DNA from: Spirochaetaceae bacterium
GTDB taxonomy: Bacteria > Spirochaetota > Spirochaetia > Treponematales > Breznakiellaceae
NCBI GenBank assembly: GCA_031277165.1
Contig: JAISLT010000091.1
Location: forward strand, 1-64,000
Length of the DNA stretch: 64,000 nucleotides
Direction of reading: 5' to 3'
Part shown: positions 8,351 through 17,006 of the stretch, piece after piece
Numbering within the stretch: position 1 is the first letter of the stretch
Layout: each line of letters begins with the position of its first letter
Translations under genes and position numbers: made by a program
The notes under the pieces: generated by a model
Database searches by the model: none
Told to the model about the DNA's origin: nothing
Seen by the model: only the letters and a program-made list of their open reading frames with translations

Positions 8351-8402
8351 TGGGAACAAGGGGCCGTTCACCACGGGGTTTGATGCCCCGCGGCGGGGAA
8401 GT

Positions 8403-10454
8403 TCACTTGCCGGTTTTTCTGTCAAAGTGGGAAAATTCCATGGAAAATGTTGCCCTGCCCTGGCTTACGCTGCGCAGGGCGGTCATAAAACCGAACATCT
8501 TTGCCATAGGAGCGGATGCCTTAACCTGATCTGATCCGCCCTTGGAATCCATGCTAAGCACCTGTCCCCCCCGGGCGGTCATTAGGCTTATCACATCCCC
8601 CACAAATTCTTTGGGGGAAAAAAGATCCACCGCCATGACCGGTTCTAGCAGAAAGGGTTCCGCCTCCCGGGCGGCTTCGTCAAACCCCATACTGGCGCAG
8701 GCTTCAAAGGCAAATTCTGTTCCGGTAAGCTCCGAATAGTCAATGTCTGTGACGGTTACCCCCACGTCAATACAGGGATACCCCAGAAGTATCCCCGATG
8801 CCAGGGCCCCCCGAATTCCCCGTTCTATGGCTTCCAGGATAGGGCCGGGAACGGAAGCGCCGGCCATGCACCGGTATTCATTCCCCGATCCCCGGGAAAG
8901 ACTTTCAAGTTTCAGCGTTAGGGCCGCGGTATTTTCCTTTCCTCCGATAACCCTGGAGAATTTTTCCCTTCGTTCCACGCCTTTGCCTATCGATTCCCGG
9001 TAGGTAACCTGGGGATTCCCCACCTTGGCCTTAAGCCCGTAGTCTTTTAGGATCTTGGTTACCAGCACGTCCAGGTGCAGTTCTCCCATGCCGGAAATAA
9101 TAAGCTGGCCCGTTTCGTCGTTTTCTTTGGCGGTAAATGTGGGGTCTTCCCGGGAAAGGATCCCTAGAATTTCCTTAAGTTTATCTCCCTCGGAAATAGT
9201 CTTGGGTTCCAGGGCTACGGAGATAACCGGCTCGGGAAACTGCATGGTGTCCAACAGCACCGGCCAGCCTTCGCTGCCCACGGTGTCTCCGGTCTGGGCA
9301 AGCTTCATCCCTATGACAACCCCAATATCCCCCGCGGTCAGTTCATCCATGGGTTCCGGCTTATTTGAATGCATCCGCAGTATACGATTGGCCCGCTCCC
9401 GTTTTCGCTTTCCCATGTTATACAGGGCCGTTCCGCTCTTAATGGTTCCCGAATACATCCGCAGATAGCAGAGGCTCCCCGCTTCCCGGTCATTCTGGAT
9501 CTTAAACACCAGGGCCAGGGGCGGGGCCCCGGGATCGCAGGGGACCGGAATATCCTCGTCCTTTTTAAGGTGCCGCCCCACCGCGGGTTTTATTTCTTCC
9601 GGCGACGGAAGGTAATCCACGATGGCGTCAATTAAGGGCTGGACCCCCGTGTTGCGGCGGGAAGCCCCGGCCAGTACGGGAAGGAGCCTCCGTTCCAGGG
9701 CTGCCCTGCGCAGTTCTGCCCTGATTAATTCCGGGGGCAGTCTTTCCCCCCCCAGGTATTTTTCCGTTATGGCATCGGACACCGCAGAGAGGCTGTCGAT
9801 AAGCTTTTCCCGCCATTCCCGGGCCTGGCCTTCCCGTTCCCCCGCCAGGGGAAGGCGCTCTATGGTATCCCCGCCGTTTCCGCTGTTCCAGCGCAGTTCT
9901 TCCATTTCTATTAAATCCACCACCCCCTCGAAGGAATTTTCCCGGCCCATGGGAATTTGGATGGCAATGGGCTTAATAGCCAGCTTTTCGCTTATATCCG
10001 CCAGGACCTGAAAAAAATCCGCCCCCGCCCGGTCCATTTTATTCACGTACCCTATGCAGGGCGTTAGGTACCGTTCCGCCTGCCGCCACACCGTTTCTGT
10101 CTGGGGTTCCACCCCCTTGACCGCATCCAGAATCACCACCGCCCCGTCCAGCACCCGCAGGGATCGTTCCACCTCCGCGGTAAAATCCACATGTCCCGGG
10201 GTATCGATAATGTTGATCTGGTAGGGCTCCGTGTCCTCTTCCCGGCGCTTCCAATAGGTTGTGGTGGAGGCGCTTTGGATCGTAATGCCCCGTTCCTGTT
10301 CCTGCTCCATCCAATCCATCACGGCCTCTCCGTCATCCACCTCTCCAATCCGGTGGCTTTTTCCGGTGTAAAAAAGGATCCGTTCGGTGGTGGTGGTCTT
10401 GCCTGCGTCAATGTGGGCCATAATGCCGATGTTGCGTATACGGGACAGCTTCAT
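8403..10454 (-). CDS. fusA: Translation elongation factor G family GTPase
   Basis: 683 aa from ATG 10452-10454. G1 AHIDAGKTTTTE is at about residues 14-25, G2 RGITIQSA near 58, G3 DTPGH near 87, and G4 NKMD near 141. Domains II to V follow, with the C-terminal SMDSKGG and AKMFGFMTALRS blocks of EF-G. The frame stays open to 10823, but the extra 123 codons lie over the divergent promoter and neighbouring gene and are not protein-like. Spirochaetes carry two EF-Gs, one for translocation and one for ribosome recycling; which this is cannot be decided here. The start codon is 6 nt after a TACAAT box, so the mRNA is predicted leaderless. Confidence 0.93.
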   Translation of the reverse strand: MKLSRIRNIGIMAHIDAGKTTTTERILFYTGKSHRIGEVDDGEAVMDWMEQEQERGITIQSASTTTYWKRREEDTEPYQINIIDTPGHVDFTAEVERSLRVLDGAVVILDAVKGVEPQTETVWRQAERYLTPCIGYVNKMDRAGADFFQVLADISEKLAIKPIAIQIPMGRENSFEGVVDLIEMEELRWNSGNGGDTIERLPLAGEREGQAREWREKLIDSLSAVSDAITEKYLGGERLPPELIRAELRRAALERRLLPVLAGASRRNTGVQPLIDAIVDYLPSPEEIKPAVGRHLKKDEDIPVPCDPGAPPLALVFKIQNDREAGSLCYLRMYSGTIKSGTALYNMGKRKRERANRILRMHSNKPEPMDELTAGDIGVVIGMKLAQTGDTVGSEGWPVLLDTMQFPEPVISVALEPKTISEGDKLKEILGILSREDPTFTAKENDETGQLIISGMGELHLDVLVTKILKDYGLKAKVGNPQVTYRESIGKGVERREKFSRVIGGKENTAALTLKLESLSRGSGNEYRCMAGASVPGPILEAIERGIRGALASGILLGYPCIDVGVTVTDIDYSELTGTEFAFEACASMGFDEAAREAEPFLLEPVMAVDLFSPKEFVGDVISLMTARGGQVLSMDSKGGSDQVKASAPMAKMFGFMTALRSVSQGRATFSMEFSHFDRKTGK

Positions 10455-10460
10455 GGGACT

Positions 10461-10490
10461 ATTGTAACAGTTTGTGTTTTTGCGTACAAT
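10461..10490. promoter_or_regulatory. Interlocked divergent promoters of fusA and the NDK gene
   Basis: Plus: TTGTAA (10462-10467), 17 bp, TACAAT (10485-10490), 6 nt, ATG 10497. Minus: TTGTAC (10484-10489), 17 bp, TACAAT (10461-10466), 6 nt, ATG at 10454. Each -35 hexamer lies on the other promoter's -10, so only one polymerase can occupy the site. Confidence 0.7.
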
Positions 10491-10496
10491 GGCCCC

Positions 10497-11654
10497 ATGA
10501 GTTACGAACTTTCCTATGTTATGGTTACCCCCTATACCATAGCTAAAAGCCGTACCGGCGGCGTAATTGCCCGGCTTCTTTCCCGGCTGGATTTGGAACT
10601 TGTGGGTGCCCGGATGATCATCCCCGATGAAAAATTCGTCGATGAATATGCGGCGCTTATGCGGGAACAAAATTCGGCCAAAGACACCCTGCTGGCGGAT
10701 TATGTGCAGCGGAATTTTATTTCCGGCGGAAGGGCCCACCGTATTCTGCTGCTCCTCTTCCGCGGCCAAGACGCCTGCCGGAAGCTTTCCGACATATGCG
10801 GCACCCTTTACGAGGAGAACCAAAGCATTGAATCCCTGGCGGGGGAAACTATCCGGGATACCTATGCGGATCTTATCTTTGATCAGGCCGATCCCGCGAA
10901 GGTAAGCTACTTTGAACCGGCGGTCCTTACCCCCAGAAACCAGAGGGACGCGAACGCCGATCTTGCCTTGATTGTCCGCTTTTTGGAGGGCAAAGAAAAC
11001 ATTGTTTCCAACATGGTTTATCCGGACCTTTCAAAGATAGAACAAACCCTGGTAATTATTAAACCCGACAACTGGAATTATGCATCGTCTAAACCGGGAA
11101 CGATCATAGATATGTTTTCCCGGACGGGGATGCGGATTGTGGGAATTAAGATACACCAGTTTACCCTGGCGGAGGCGCTGGAATTTTACGGCCCCGTGGA
11201 AAATGCCCTTAAGGAAAAGCTTGCCCCGGTTTTTGGAAAAAAGGCCGCGGAACTGCTGGAACGGGAATTTTCTGTAATTCTTGGGGAGGATGTTAAAAAA
11301 AGCCTAAGCGAAATTTTAGGAACAGAAATAGCCCGCAGTCAGTTTAGGGATATTATCGAATTTATGTCGGGCCGCAGGCCGGGTACGGACCTGCAAAAAC
11401 CGGTAAAGTGTATGATCCTTATTTACGAAGGAGAGGGGGCGGTGGGAAAGATCCGGGAAGTTCTGGGCCCCACGGATCCCCTAAAAGCCCCCGGTGGTAC
11501 GGTACGGCGGGACTTTGGCAGCAACGTAATGGTCAACACCGCCCACGCCTCGGATTCCCCCGCCAGCGCCGAGCGGGAGAAACGGATTGTCAAGATCGGC
11601 GAAAACACGGTCCGGGAAATTATCCTGGAATACCTTGCCGGGAACGGGGTATAG
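10497..11654 (+). CDS. Two-domain nucleoside diphosphate kinase
   Basis: 385 aa from ATG 10497. The N-terminal part (YVMVTPYTIAKSRTGGVIARLL...) looks like a degenerate NDK half. The C-terminal part restarts with QTLVIIKPDNWN (about residue 180) and ends with NTAHASDSPASAEREI-type sequence, where the His of NxxH-SDS is the phosphorylated catalytic histidine. Between them are about 100 residues of helical sequence, and an insert lies inside the second domain. NDK moves gamma-phosphate between nucleotides; usual enzymes are about 140 aa and single-domain. The longer upstream frame (from 10191) is antisense to fusA and is rejected. The mRNA is predicted leaderless. Confidence 0.8.
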   Translation: MSYELSYVMVTPYTIAKSRTGGVIARLLSRLDLELVGARMIIPDEKFVDEYAALMREQNSAKDTLLADYVQRNFISGGRAHRILLLLFRGQDACRKLSDICGTLYEENQSIESLAGETIRDTYADLIFDQADPAKVSYFEPAVLTPRNQRDANADLALIVRFLEGKENIVSNMVYPDLSKIEQTLVIIKPDNWNYASSKPGTIIDMFSRTGMRIVGIKIHQFTLAEALEFYGPVENALKEKLAPVFGKKAAELLEREFSVILGEDVKKSLSEILGTEIARSQFRDIIEFMSGRRPGTDLQKPVKCMILIYEGEGAVGKIREVLGPTDPLKAPGGTVRRDFGSNVMVNTAHASDSPASAEREKRIVKIGENTVREIILEYLAGNGV

Positions 11655-11663
11655 GCGCTGGTT

Positions 11664-13676
11664 TTAAGGGTGCCGGGAAAAACGCAGGGTTCTAAGGCTG
11701 TTAAGAACGGCGATGGCGGTAACCCCCACGTCTCCAAAGACCGCCCCCCACATGGTGGCTATTCCCAGGGCGCCAAGGATCAAAATTACCCCCTTAACTC
11801 CCAGGGCAAAGGCGATGTTTTGCCAGATGATCCTCCGGGTTTTTCGGGCAATGCCCATGGCGGTGGGGATAGCGGAGGGCTCGTCGGTCATAAGGACTAT
11901 GTCCGCCGCTTCGATTGCCGCATCGGAACCCAGGGCCCCCATGGCAATTCCCACATCGGCCCGGGCCAGCACCGGGGCGTCGTTGATTCCGTCGCCCACA
12001 AAGGCAAGCTTTCCGCCGGTGCCGTTTTTTTCCAGTTCCTCTATCTTTTCTACCTTTTGGTGGGGCAGCAGTTCCGCATAGACCGTGGTAAGTCCCAGCT
12101 CTTTTCCTATCTTTTCCGCCGTTCCCCGGCGGTCGCCGGAAAGCATGGCAATGTTCTTTACCCCCAGGGCCTTAAGGCGCAGAATTGCCTCTTTGCTGTC
12201 GGGCTTTAATTCGTCGGAAATAACGATATACCCCGCAAAGACCCCGTCCAGGGCCAGGTAGATCACCGTTCCCGGAACATCCGGCAGGGAATGGGAAATA
12301 CCCTCCGCATCCAGGAGCCCGCTGTTTCCCGCCAGGACCTTCCTGCCGTCCACCGTAACCCGTATCCCCTGGCCGGCAATTTCTTCGTATCCGGCGATGC
12401 GGCCCCCGCCGCCGTGGTAGGCGTTTTGTACAGACAGGGCGATGGGATGGTTGGAATTGCTTTCTGCCTGGGCTGCATAATAAAGCAATTCTTCCGGGGC
12501 ATAGCCCTTTTCCGGCGAAATTTCCGTGACGGTAAAAACCCCCTTGGTAAGGGTCCCGGTTTTGTCAAAAACCACCGTTTCTATGGTGTTCAGGGCTTCC
12601 AGATAATTGCTGCCCTTGATAAGTATTCCCCGGGCGGAAGCGCCTCCGATGCCGCCAAAGAAACCGAGCGGTATGGAAACCACCAAGGCACAGGGGCACG
12701 AGACCACCAGAAAAACCAGGGCCCGGTGGATCCAGGGGAAAAACCCCGTCCCCGGAAGAACCAGGGGCGGGATAAACGCCAGTCCCAGGGCTGCCAGTAC
12801 CACCACGGGGGTATAGTACCGGGAGAAGGTCGTAATAAACTGCTCCACCTTTGTTTTTCTCGCGGCGGCATTTTGTACCAGTTCCAGTATTTTTGCCACG
12901 GTGGATTCGCCAAAGGGTTTTAGGACCCGGATGCTTAAGAGGCCGTTTATATTGATGGACCCGGAAAGGACCTCGTTCCCCGGCTCCACATCCCGGGGCA
13001 GGGCCTCGCCGGTAAGGGCCGAAGTGTCCAGGGAGGAACGGCCTTCGGTAATTACCCCGTCCAGGGGGATCTTTTCCCCCGGTTTAACCATGATAAGGTC
13101 CCCCGGTTTTACCTCCTCCGGGGAAACCCGCCGCAGACCGCCATCGACTTTAAGGTTGGCAAAGTCCGGCCGAATGTTCATCAAGGCGGATATGGATTTT
13201 CGGGATCGTCCCACGGCATAGTCCTGAAAGGCCTCTCCCACCCGGTAAAAGAGCATCACCGCGGCGCCCTCGGGGTATTCCCCAATGGCTATGGCCCCCG
13301 CCACGGCGATACTCATAAGGAACATTTCGTTAAACAGCCGGCCCCGGAGGATGTTTTTAACCGCATCAAGAAAAACCTCTCCCCCTGCTAAAAGGCAGCT
13401 TGCCAGGAACAGTCCCCATTCTATGGCCGGGGAAAAGGTAAACACCATTCCCAGAAGAAAAAACCCGCCCCCGGCGGCCAGGGCGGCGCCCCGCAGCCAT
13501 TTTTTTCCCCCTTCACCGCCCCCGGCGCTTAGGGCGGAGCCCGCCGGGCGTGTTGGATCATTGCCAAGGATACATACCCCGTCCGCTTGCGGCGGGCTTA
13601 TTGATCCGCAGGCGGAACACCCCGATGTGGGGCTGTATGTTTTTTGAACAAGTCCGGCCTTAATAAGGTTTTCCAT
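11664..13676 (-). CDS. P1B-type metal-exporting ATPase (Zn/Cd/Pb type)
   Basis: 670 aa. An N-terminal Cys-containing stretch (SGCSACGS) replaces the usual HMA domain. Two N-terminal helices follow, then TGEALPRDVEPG (actuator loop), the transmembrane metal site SCPCALVVS, phosphorylation motif DKTGTLTKG, SNHPIA of the nucleotide domain, and GDGINDAPVLARADVGIAMG. CPC plus SNHP assigns it to the ZntA/CadA class that pumps Zn2+, Cd2+ or Pb2+ out of the cytoplasm. The start ATG has GGAGG and lies 3 bp after the arsR stop, in one operon with the sensor that should control it. It is convergent with the NDK gene. Confidence 0.93.
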   Translation of the reverse strand: MENLIKAGLVQKTYSPTSGCSACGSISPPQADGVCILGNDPTRPAGSALSAGGGEGGKKWLRGAALAAGGGFFLLGMVFTFSPAIEWGLFLASCLLAGGEVFLDAVKNILRGRLFNEMFLMSIAVAGAIAIGEYPEGAAVMLFYRVGEAFQDYAVGRSRKSISALMNIRPDFANLKVDGGLRRVSPEEVKPGDLIMVKPGEKIPLDGVITEGRSSLDTSALTGEALPRDVEPGNEVLSGSININGLLSIRVLKPFGESTVAKILELVQNAAARKTKVEQFITTFSRYYTPVVVLAALGLAFIPPLVLPGTGFFPWIHRALVFLVVSCPCALVVSIPLGFFGGIGGASARGILIKGSNYLEALNTIETVVFDKTGTLTKGVFTVTEISPEKGYAPEELLYYAAQAESNSNHPIALSVQNAYHGGGGRIAGYEEIAGQGIRVTVDGRKVLAGNSGLLDAEGISHSLPDVPGTVIYLALDGVFAGYIVISDELKPDSKEAILRLKALGVKNIAMLSGDRRGTAEKIGKELGLTTVYAELLPHQKVEKIEELEKNGTGGKLAFVGDGINDAPVLARADVGIAMGALGSDAAIEAADIVLMTDEPSAIPTAMGIARKTRRIIWQNIAFALGVKGVILILGALGIATMWGAVFGDVGVTAIAVLNSLRTLRFSRHP

Positions 13677-13678
13677 GG

Positions 13679-14074
13679 TTATTCCTCCTCAAGTTTGGTT
13701 CGATCCCTGGGTTGTTTTTCTTCCACATGGAGCAGGCCCTGGGCAAAGATGTTGCTTACATGGGCATCGTCCAGGGAGTAGTAGACCACCTTGCCGTCCC
13801 GGCGGTGTTTTACCAGCCTGGTCTGTCTAAGGATGCGAAGCTGGTGGGAAATGGACGATTTGGTCATCCCCAGCAGGACCGCAATGTCGCAGACGCACAT
13901 TTCCGACTGTTCCAGGGCCCAGAGTATCTTTACCCGGGTCGAATCGCTGAATACCTTGAACATATCCGCCAAATTCAGCAGTACCTCTTCGTCAGGCATC
14001 CGGGTTTGCACCCTCATTACCACATCTTTGTGGATCATGGTACAGTCACATCGATCAAGTTCAAGAACCGGCAT
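13679..14074 (-). CDS. ArsR/SmtB family metal sensor, CadC-like
   Basis: 131 aa from ATG 14072-14074, chosen for GGAGG 4-5 nt upstream. It is a winged-helix repressor. Cys9, Cys11, Cys60 and Cys62 correspond to the CadC alpha3N site for Cd/Pb, and Asp103, His105, His116 and Glu119 match the alpha5 zinc site, so both known CadC sites appear intact. The recognition helix is in KSSISHQLRILRQ. By family analogy it releases DNA on metal binding and derepresses itself and the ATPase gene that follows. The upstream palindrome is the expected operator. Confidence 0.93.
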   Translation of the reverse strand: MPVLELDRCDCTMIHKDVVMRVQTRMPDEEVLLNLADMFKVFSDSTRVKILWALEQSEMCVCDIAVLLGMTKSSISHQLRILRQTRLVKHRRDGKVVYYSLDDAHVSNIFAQGLLHVEEKQPRDRTKLEEE

Positions 14075-14085
14075 GGTCCCTCCAT

Positions 14086-14113
14086 ATAGTAAAACAATTG
14101 AACATATGTACAA
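14086..14113 (-). promoter_or_regulatory. Promoter of the metal-resistance operon with ArsR-type operator
   Basis: Minus strand: TTGTAC (14108-14113), 16 bp, TACTAT (14086-14091). The near-perfect palindrome TTGAACATATGTACAA (14098-14113) covers the -35 and part of the spacer, the typical place for a CadC/SmtB operator. Confidence 0.7.
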
Positions 14114-14163
14114 CTATATATAAAAAAGAGAAATTAGTCAAGTAAAATTGTTATATTTCGATG

Positions 14164-14192
14164 TTGACAACCCAGTTTGGGGGCGGTATTAT
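14164..14192 (+). promoter_or_regulatory. Promoter of the LuxR/MalT-like gene
   Basis: TTGACA (14164-14169), 17 bp, TATTAT (14187-14192). Transcription near 14199 excludes the ORF's upstream start at 14148 and supports the ATG at 14229. Confidence 0.65.
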
Positions 14193-14228
14193 CTGTGTAA
14201 GGGAAAAGTTCCTACCAGGGCAAGACTG

Positions 14229-16823
14229 ATGGAAAAAAATACGATAAAACAGTCGTTTTATAGCAATGTGCCGATAAATTCAGGGAACCAGATCTATCTA
14301 AAACGGCCCCGGATAGATCGTCTATTAGAGCAGGCGGTACAAAATCCGGTGGTTATTATCAACGCCGGTGCCGGGTACGGAAAAACCCATGCGGTTTATT
14401 CGTTTGTCCATAAATATCCGGCCCTAACCTGCTGGATCCAGCTTTCCGAGCGGGACAACATAAGCGAGCGGTTTTGGGAAAATTTTGTCACCGGCGTGTC
14501 CACGGGGAACAGGAGCGCCGCGGAAAGGCTTATGGCCATAGATTTTCCGGAAACGGAGCGGCAGCTTGAACGGTACTGGTCCATTCCCAGGGAAGAAACC
14601 CGGACCGACGCAAAATACATCTTTGTCTACGACGATTTTCACCTTCTGCAGAACAAGGGGGTCCTGCGGTTCCTGGAATTGTCAATTACCTCCCCCTTTC
14701 CCAATATTACCTCGATTCTTATATCCCGGACCGAACCTGCCCTGGATATAAAAAAACTCCAGGCCCGGGGGCTTGTAAGCAGGATCACCGAGGACGATCT
14801 CCGCTTTACCCAGGAAGAGATGGTAGAATACTTTCACGTTCAAAACATCAAACCATCCCCCCAAACCCTTACCGCCATATACCATGACGCCGAGGGCTGG
14901 GCCTTTGCCATCCATCTGGCGGGGCTGTCTTTAAAAAACGCCACCCCGGGGACGCCCTATATACCCCAGGCGATGCGGGCCAATATTTTTAAACTGATTG
15001 CCACCGAAATTATGGCGCCCCTGCCGCCGCCCCTGCAGCGGTTCCTTATAAAACTATCCCTGATAGATCATCTGGTGCCGGAACTGCTGGAAAATCTGGC
15101 GGAGGATCCCTCGCTTATAGAGGGGATGAAGAACCTGGATTCTTTTATCCGTTTCGATGCGTACCGTAACGTGTACCATATACATCATCTTTTTCTTCAT
15201 TACCTTAGGGGCAGGCAGGATGAATTAACCGAGTACGATAAAAAGGATCTGTGGCATAAGACCGCCGCCTGGTGTGCGGCGAATAACCAAAAGCTCGACG
15301 CCATTAACTATTACGAAAAAGCCGGGGACTATGAACGGCTGATCGGGGTGGTGGAAACCATGTCTACGATACTGCCGAACCGGATGGCCCGGCGGCTGCT
15401 GGAAATTATGGAACGGGCCCCGGAAGAAATCTACAGCCAAATTGCCACGGCCCAGGTAATCCGGACCGGACTTTACCTAACCCTTGAAATGTTTGACAAA
15501 TCCAGGGAAGAACTAATTAAGGTGATAGGTAAACTGGAAGCCCAGCCCCTGACCCCCACCGTAACCCGGACCTTAACGGGGTGCTACAATAACCTGGGGT
15601 TTATCGGCATGAACACCAGCGCATATACCCGAAACTACGATTATGTTCAGTACTTTGAAAAGGCCCAGCAGTATTATGATCTGCACAGGTTTGAGACGGG
15701 ACCGCCCATCACCATAATTCCCCTGGGTTCCTACCTTTGCCGGGTCACCAGCGAAGAAAAGGGCGAAATAGAACGGTACATCGCAGCGATTAGTGCGTCG
15801 ATTCCCTTTACGTCGCTTACCTTTGGAGGCTGTGCCCTGGGAATGGACGACCTCTGCCGGGGGGAGCTGGCGTTTTTTAGGGGAGATATGCCCGGGGCGG
15901 AACAATTTGTCCTGCGGGCCCTTCAAAACGCCCGGCGGGGAAACCAGTACGATACCGAAAACCGGGCCCTTTTTTATCTGCTTCGGATAAATCTTGCCAG
16001 GGGAAACTATGGGCTTATTGAAGATGCGCTTAAGCAGCTGGAAAACCAGCTTAACGAGCAGTACTATCCCTCCCGGTATATCAACCACGATATTGTTACC
16101 GGCTGGTACTATGCCCATACGGGACAGGCGGACCGGCTTGCCCCGTGGCTGCGAAACGATTTTGAAAAAAACGATTTTAATTCCATCGTGTACGGCCTGG
16201 AAATTATGGTCAAGGCAAAATATCATTTTGCCGAACGGCGGTATCCGGCGGCCCTGGCGGTCTTGGAAAGCTGGGAAACCAGGAACAGCCCCTGGGCCTT
16301 TATCCTGGAGAAAATCGAATGTAAGGCCCTAAAGGCAGTGTGTTGTTACCAGCTTCGGGATAAGCCGGGGGCTTTCTCTGCCCTGGAACAGGCCTACCGG
16401 CTGGCCCTGCCCAATGCCTTTTCCATGCCCTTTACGGAATTAGGAAAAGATATGAGGACCCTGGCCGATGCAGCGTTAAAGGACAATGCCCCGGGGCTGC
16501 CCCGGGAGTGGCTGGAAAAAGTCCGCCTTACCGCGGCGGCCTATGCAAGAAAACTCTTTGCCGTGTCCGGCGTTCCCGCGGCCGCCGGGGAGAAGCTTAA
16601 CCGCCGGGGGGTTAAACTGTCCCGCCGGGAAATGGAGGTCCTGACCAACCTGGCCCAGGGAATGACCCAGGAAGAAATCGCCGGAATCTCTTCCCTGTCG
16701 GTAAATACCGTCAAAAGCGTTATCCGCAGCATCTACAATAAACTGGGGGCGATCAACAAGGCCGATGCGGTGCGGATCGCCGCATCCCTGGAGATCTTAG
16801 AAACCGGCGAAGAAAACCCCTAG
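14229..16823 (+). CDS. MalT/LuxR-type STAND ATPase transcriptional regulator
   Basis: 864 aa. The N-terminal P-loop is NAGAGYGKTHAVYSF, with a Walker B-like YIFVYDDFHLL. A winged-helix and TPR-like helical arm fill the middle, and the C-terminal LuxR HTH is LSRREMEVLTNLAQG...NTVKSVIRSIYNKLG. This is the large LAL/MalT architecture, in which an inducer binds the helical arm and ATP drives multimerisation. The start is the first ATG after the promoter. The inducer and targets are unknown; neither neighbour suggests one. The gene is monocistronic, and its TAG stop is supplied by the composite repeat that follows. Confidence 0.88.
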   Translation: MEKNTIKQSFYSNVPINSGNQIYLKRPRIDRLLEQAVQNPVVIINAGAGYGKTHAVYSFVHKYPALTCWIQLSERDNISERFWENFVTGVSTGNRSAAERLMAIDFPETERQLERYWSIPREETRTDAKYIFVYDDFHLLQNKGVLRFLELSITSPFPNITSILISRTEPALDIKKLQARGLVSRITEDDLRFTQEEMVEYFHVQNIKPSPQTLTAIYHDAEGWAFAIHLAGLSLKNATPGTPYIPQAMRANIFKLIATEIMAPLPPPLQRFLIKLSLIDHLVPELLENLAEDPSLIEGMKNLDSFIRFDAYRNVYHIHHLFLHYLRGRQDELTEYDKKDLWHKTAAWCAANNQKLDAINYYEKAGDYERLIGVVETMSTILPNRMARRLLEIMERAPEEIYSQIATAQVIRTGLYLTLEMFDKSREELIKVIGKLEAQPLTPTVTRTLTGCYNNLGFIGMNTSAYTRNYDYVQYFEKAQQYYDLHRFETGPPITIIPLGSYLCRVTSEEKGEIERYIAAISASIPFTSLTFGGCALGMDDLCRGELAFFRGDMPGAEQFVLRALQNARRGNQYDTENRALFYLLRINLARGNYGLIEDALKQLENQLNEQYYPSRYINHDIVTGWYYAHTGQADRLAPWLRNDFEKNDFNSIVYGLEIMVKAKYHFAERRYPAALAVLESWETRNSPWAFILEKIECKALKAVCCYQLRDKPGAFSALEQAYRLALPNAFSMPFTELGKDMRTLADAALKDNAPGLPREWLEKVRLTAAAYARKLFAVSGVPAAAGEKLNRRGVKLSRREMEVLTNLAQGMTQEEIAGISSLSVNTVKSVIRSIYNKLGAINKADAVRIAASLEILETGEENP

Positions 16824-16986
16824 GAGCCCGTCGCACTTCGTGGATTTTTTGCATATCCATGCAAAAAATCCCGATTATCGGGCTCCTTTGGCAGTTTGCA
16901 AGGTATAAAAATTCATGGAAGTGCATTTTTATACAATTTATGCGCGAAGCGCAGCAAATTATGAGCGAAGCGCAGCAAACTGCTAG
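16820..16986 (+). repeat. CTAG composite element, copy A (full length)
   Basis: Begins with CTAGGAGCC (16820), whose TAG is the luxR-type gene's stop. Then come the outer stem AGGAGCCCG / CGGGCTCCT enclosing a perfect inner hairpin (GGATTTTTTGCAT / ATGCAAAAAATCC), a second hairpin around TATAAAAATTCA, and a 21-bp direct duplication containing GCGAAGCGCAGCAAA, ending in CTAG (16983-16986). The ends are inverted repeats of about 17 bp. A second left end (CAGCCTGTTGC) follows at once, so two units abut. Confidence 0.8.
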
Positions 16987-17006
16987 CAGCCTGTTGCCCG
17001 TAAATT

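Noticed and set aside
10455-10823. N-terminal extension of EF-G by 123 codons
   Set aside because: It lies over the divergent promoter and the NDK coding region, and EF-G homology begins at the ATG at 10454.
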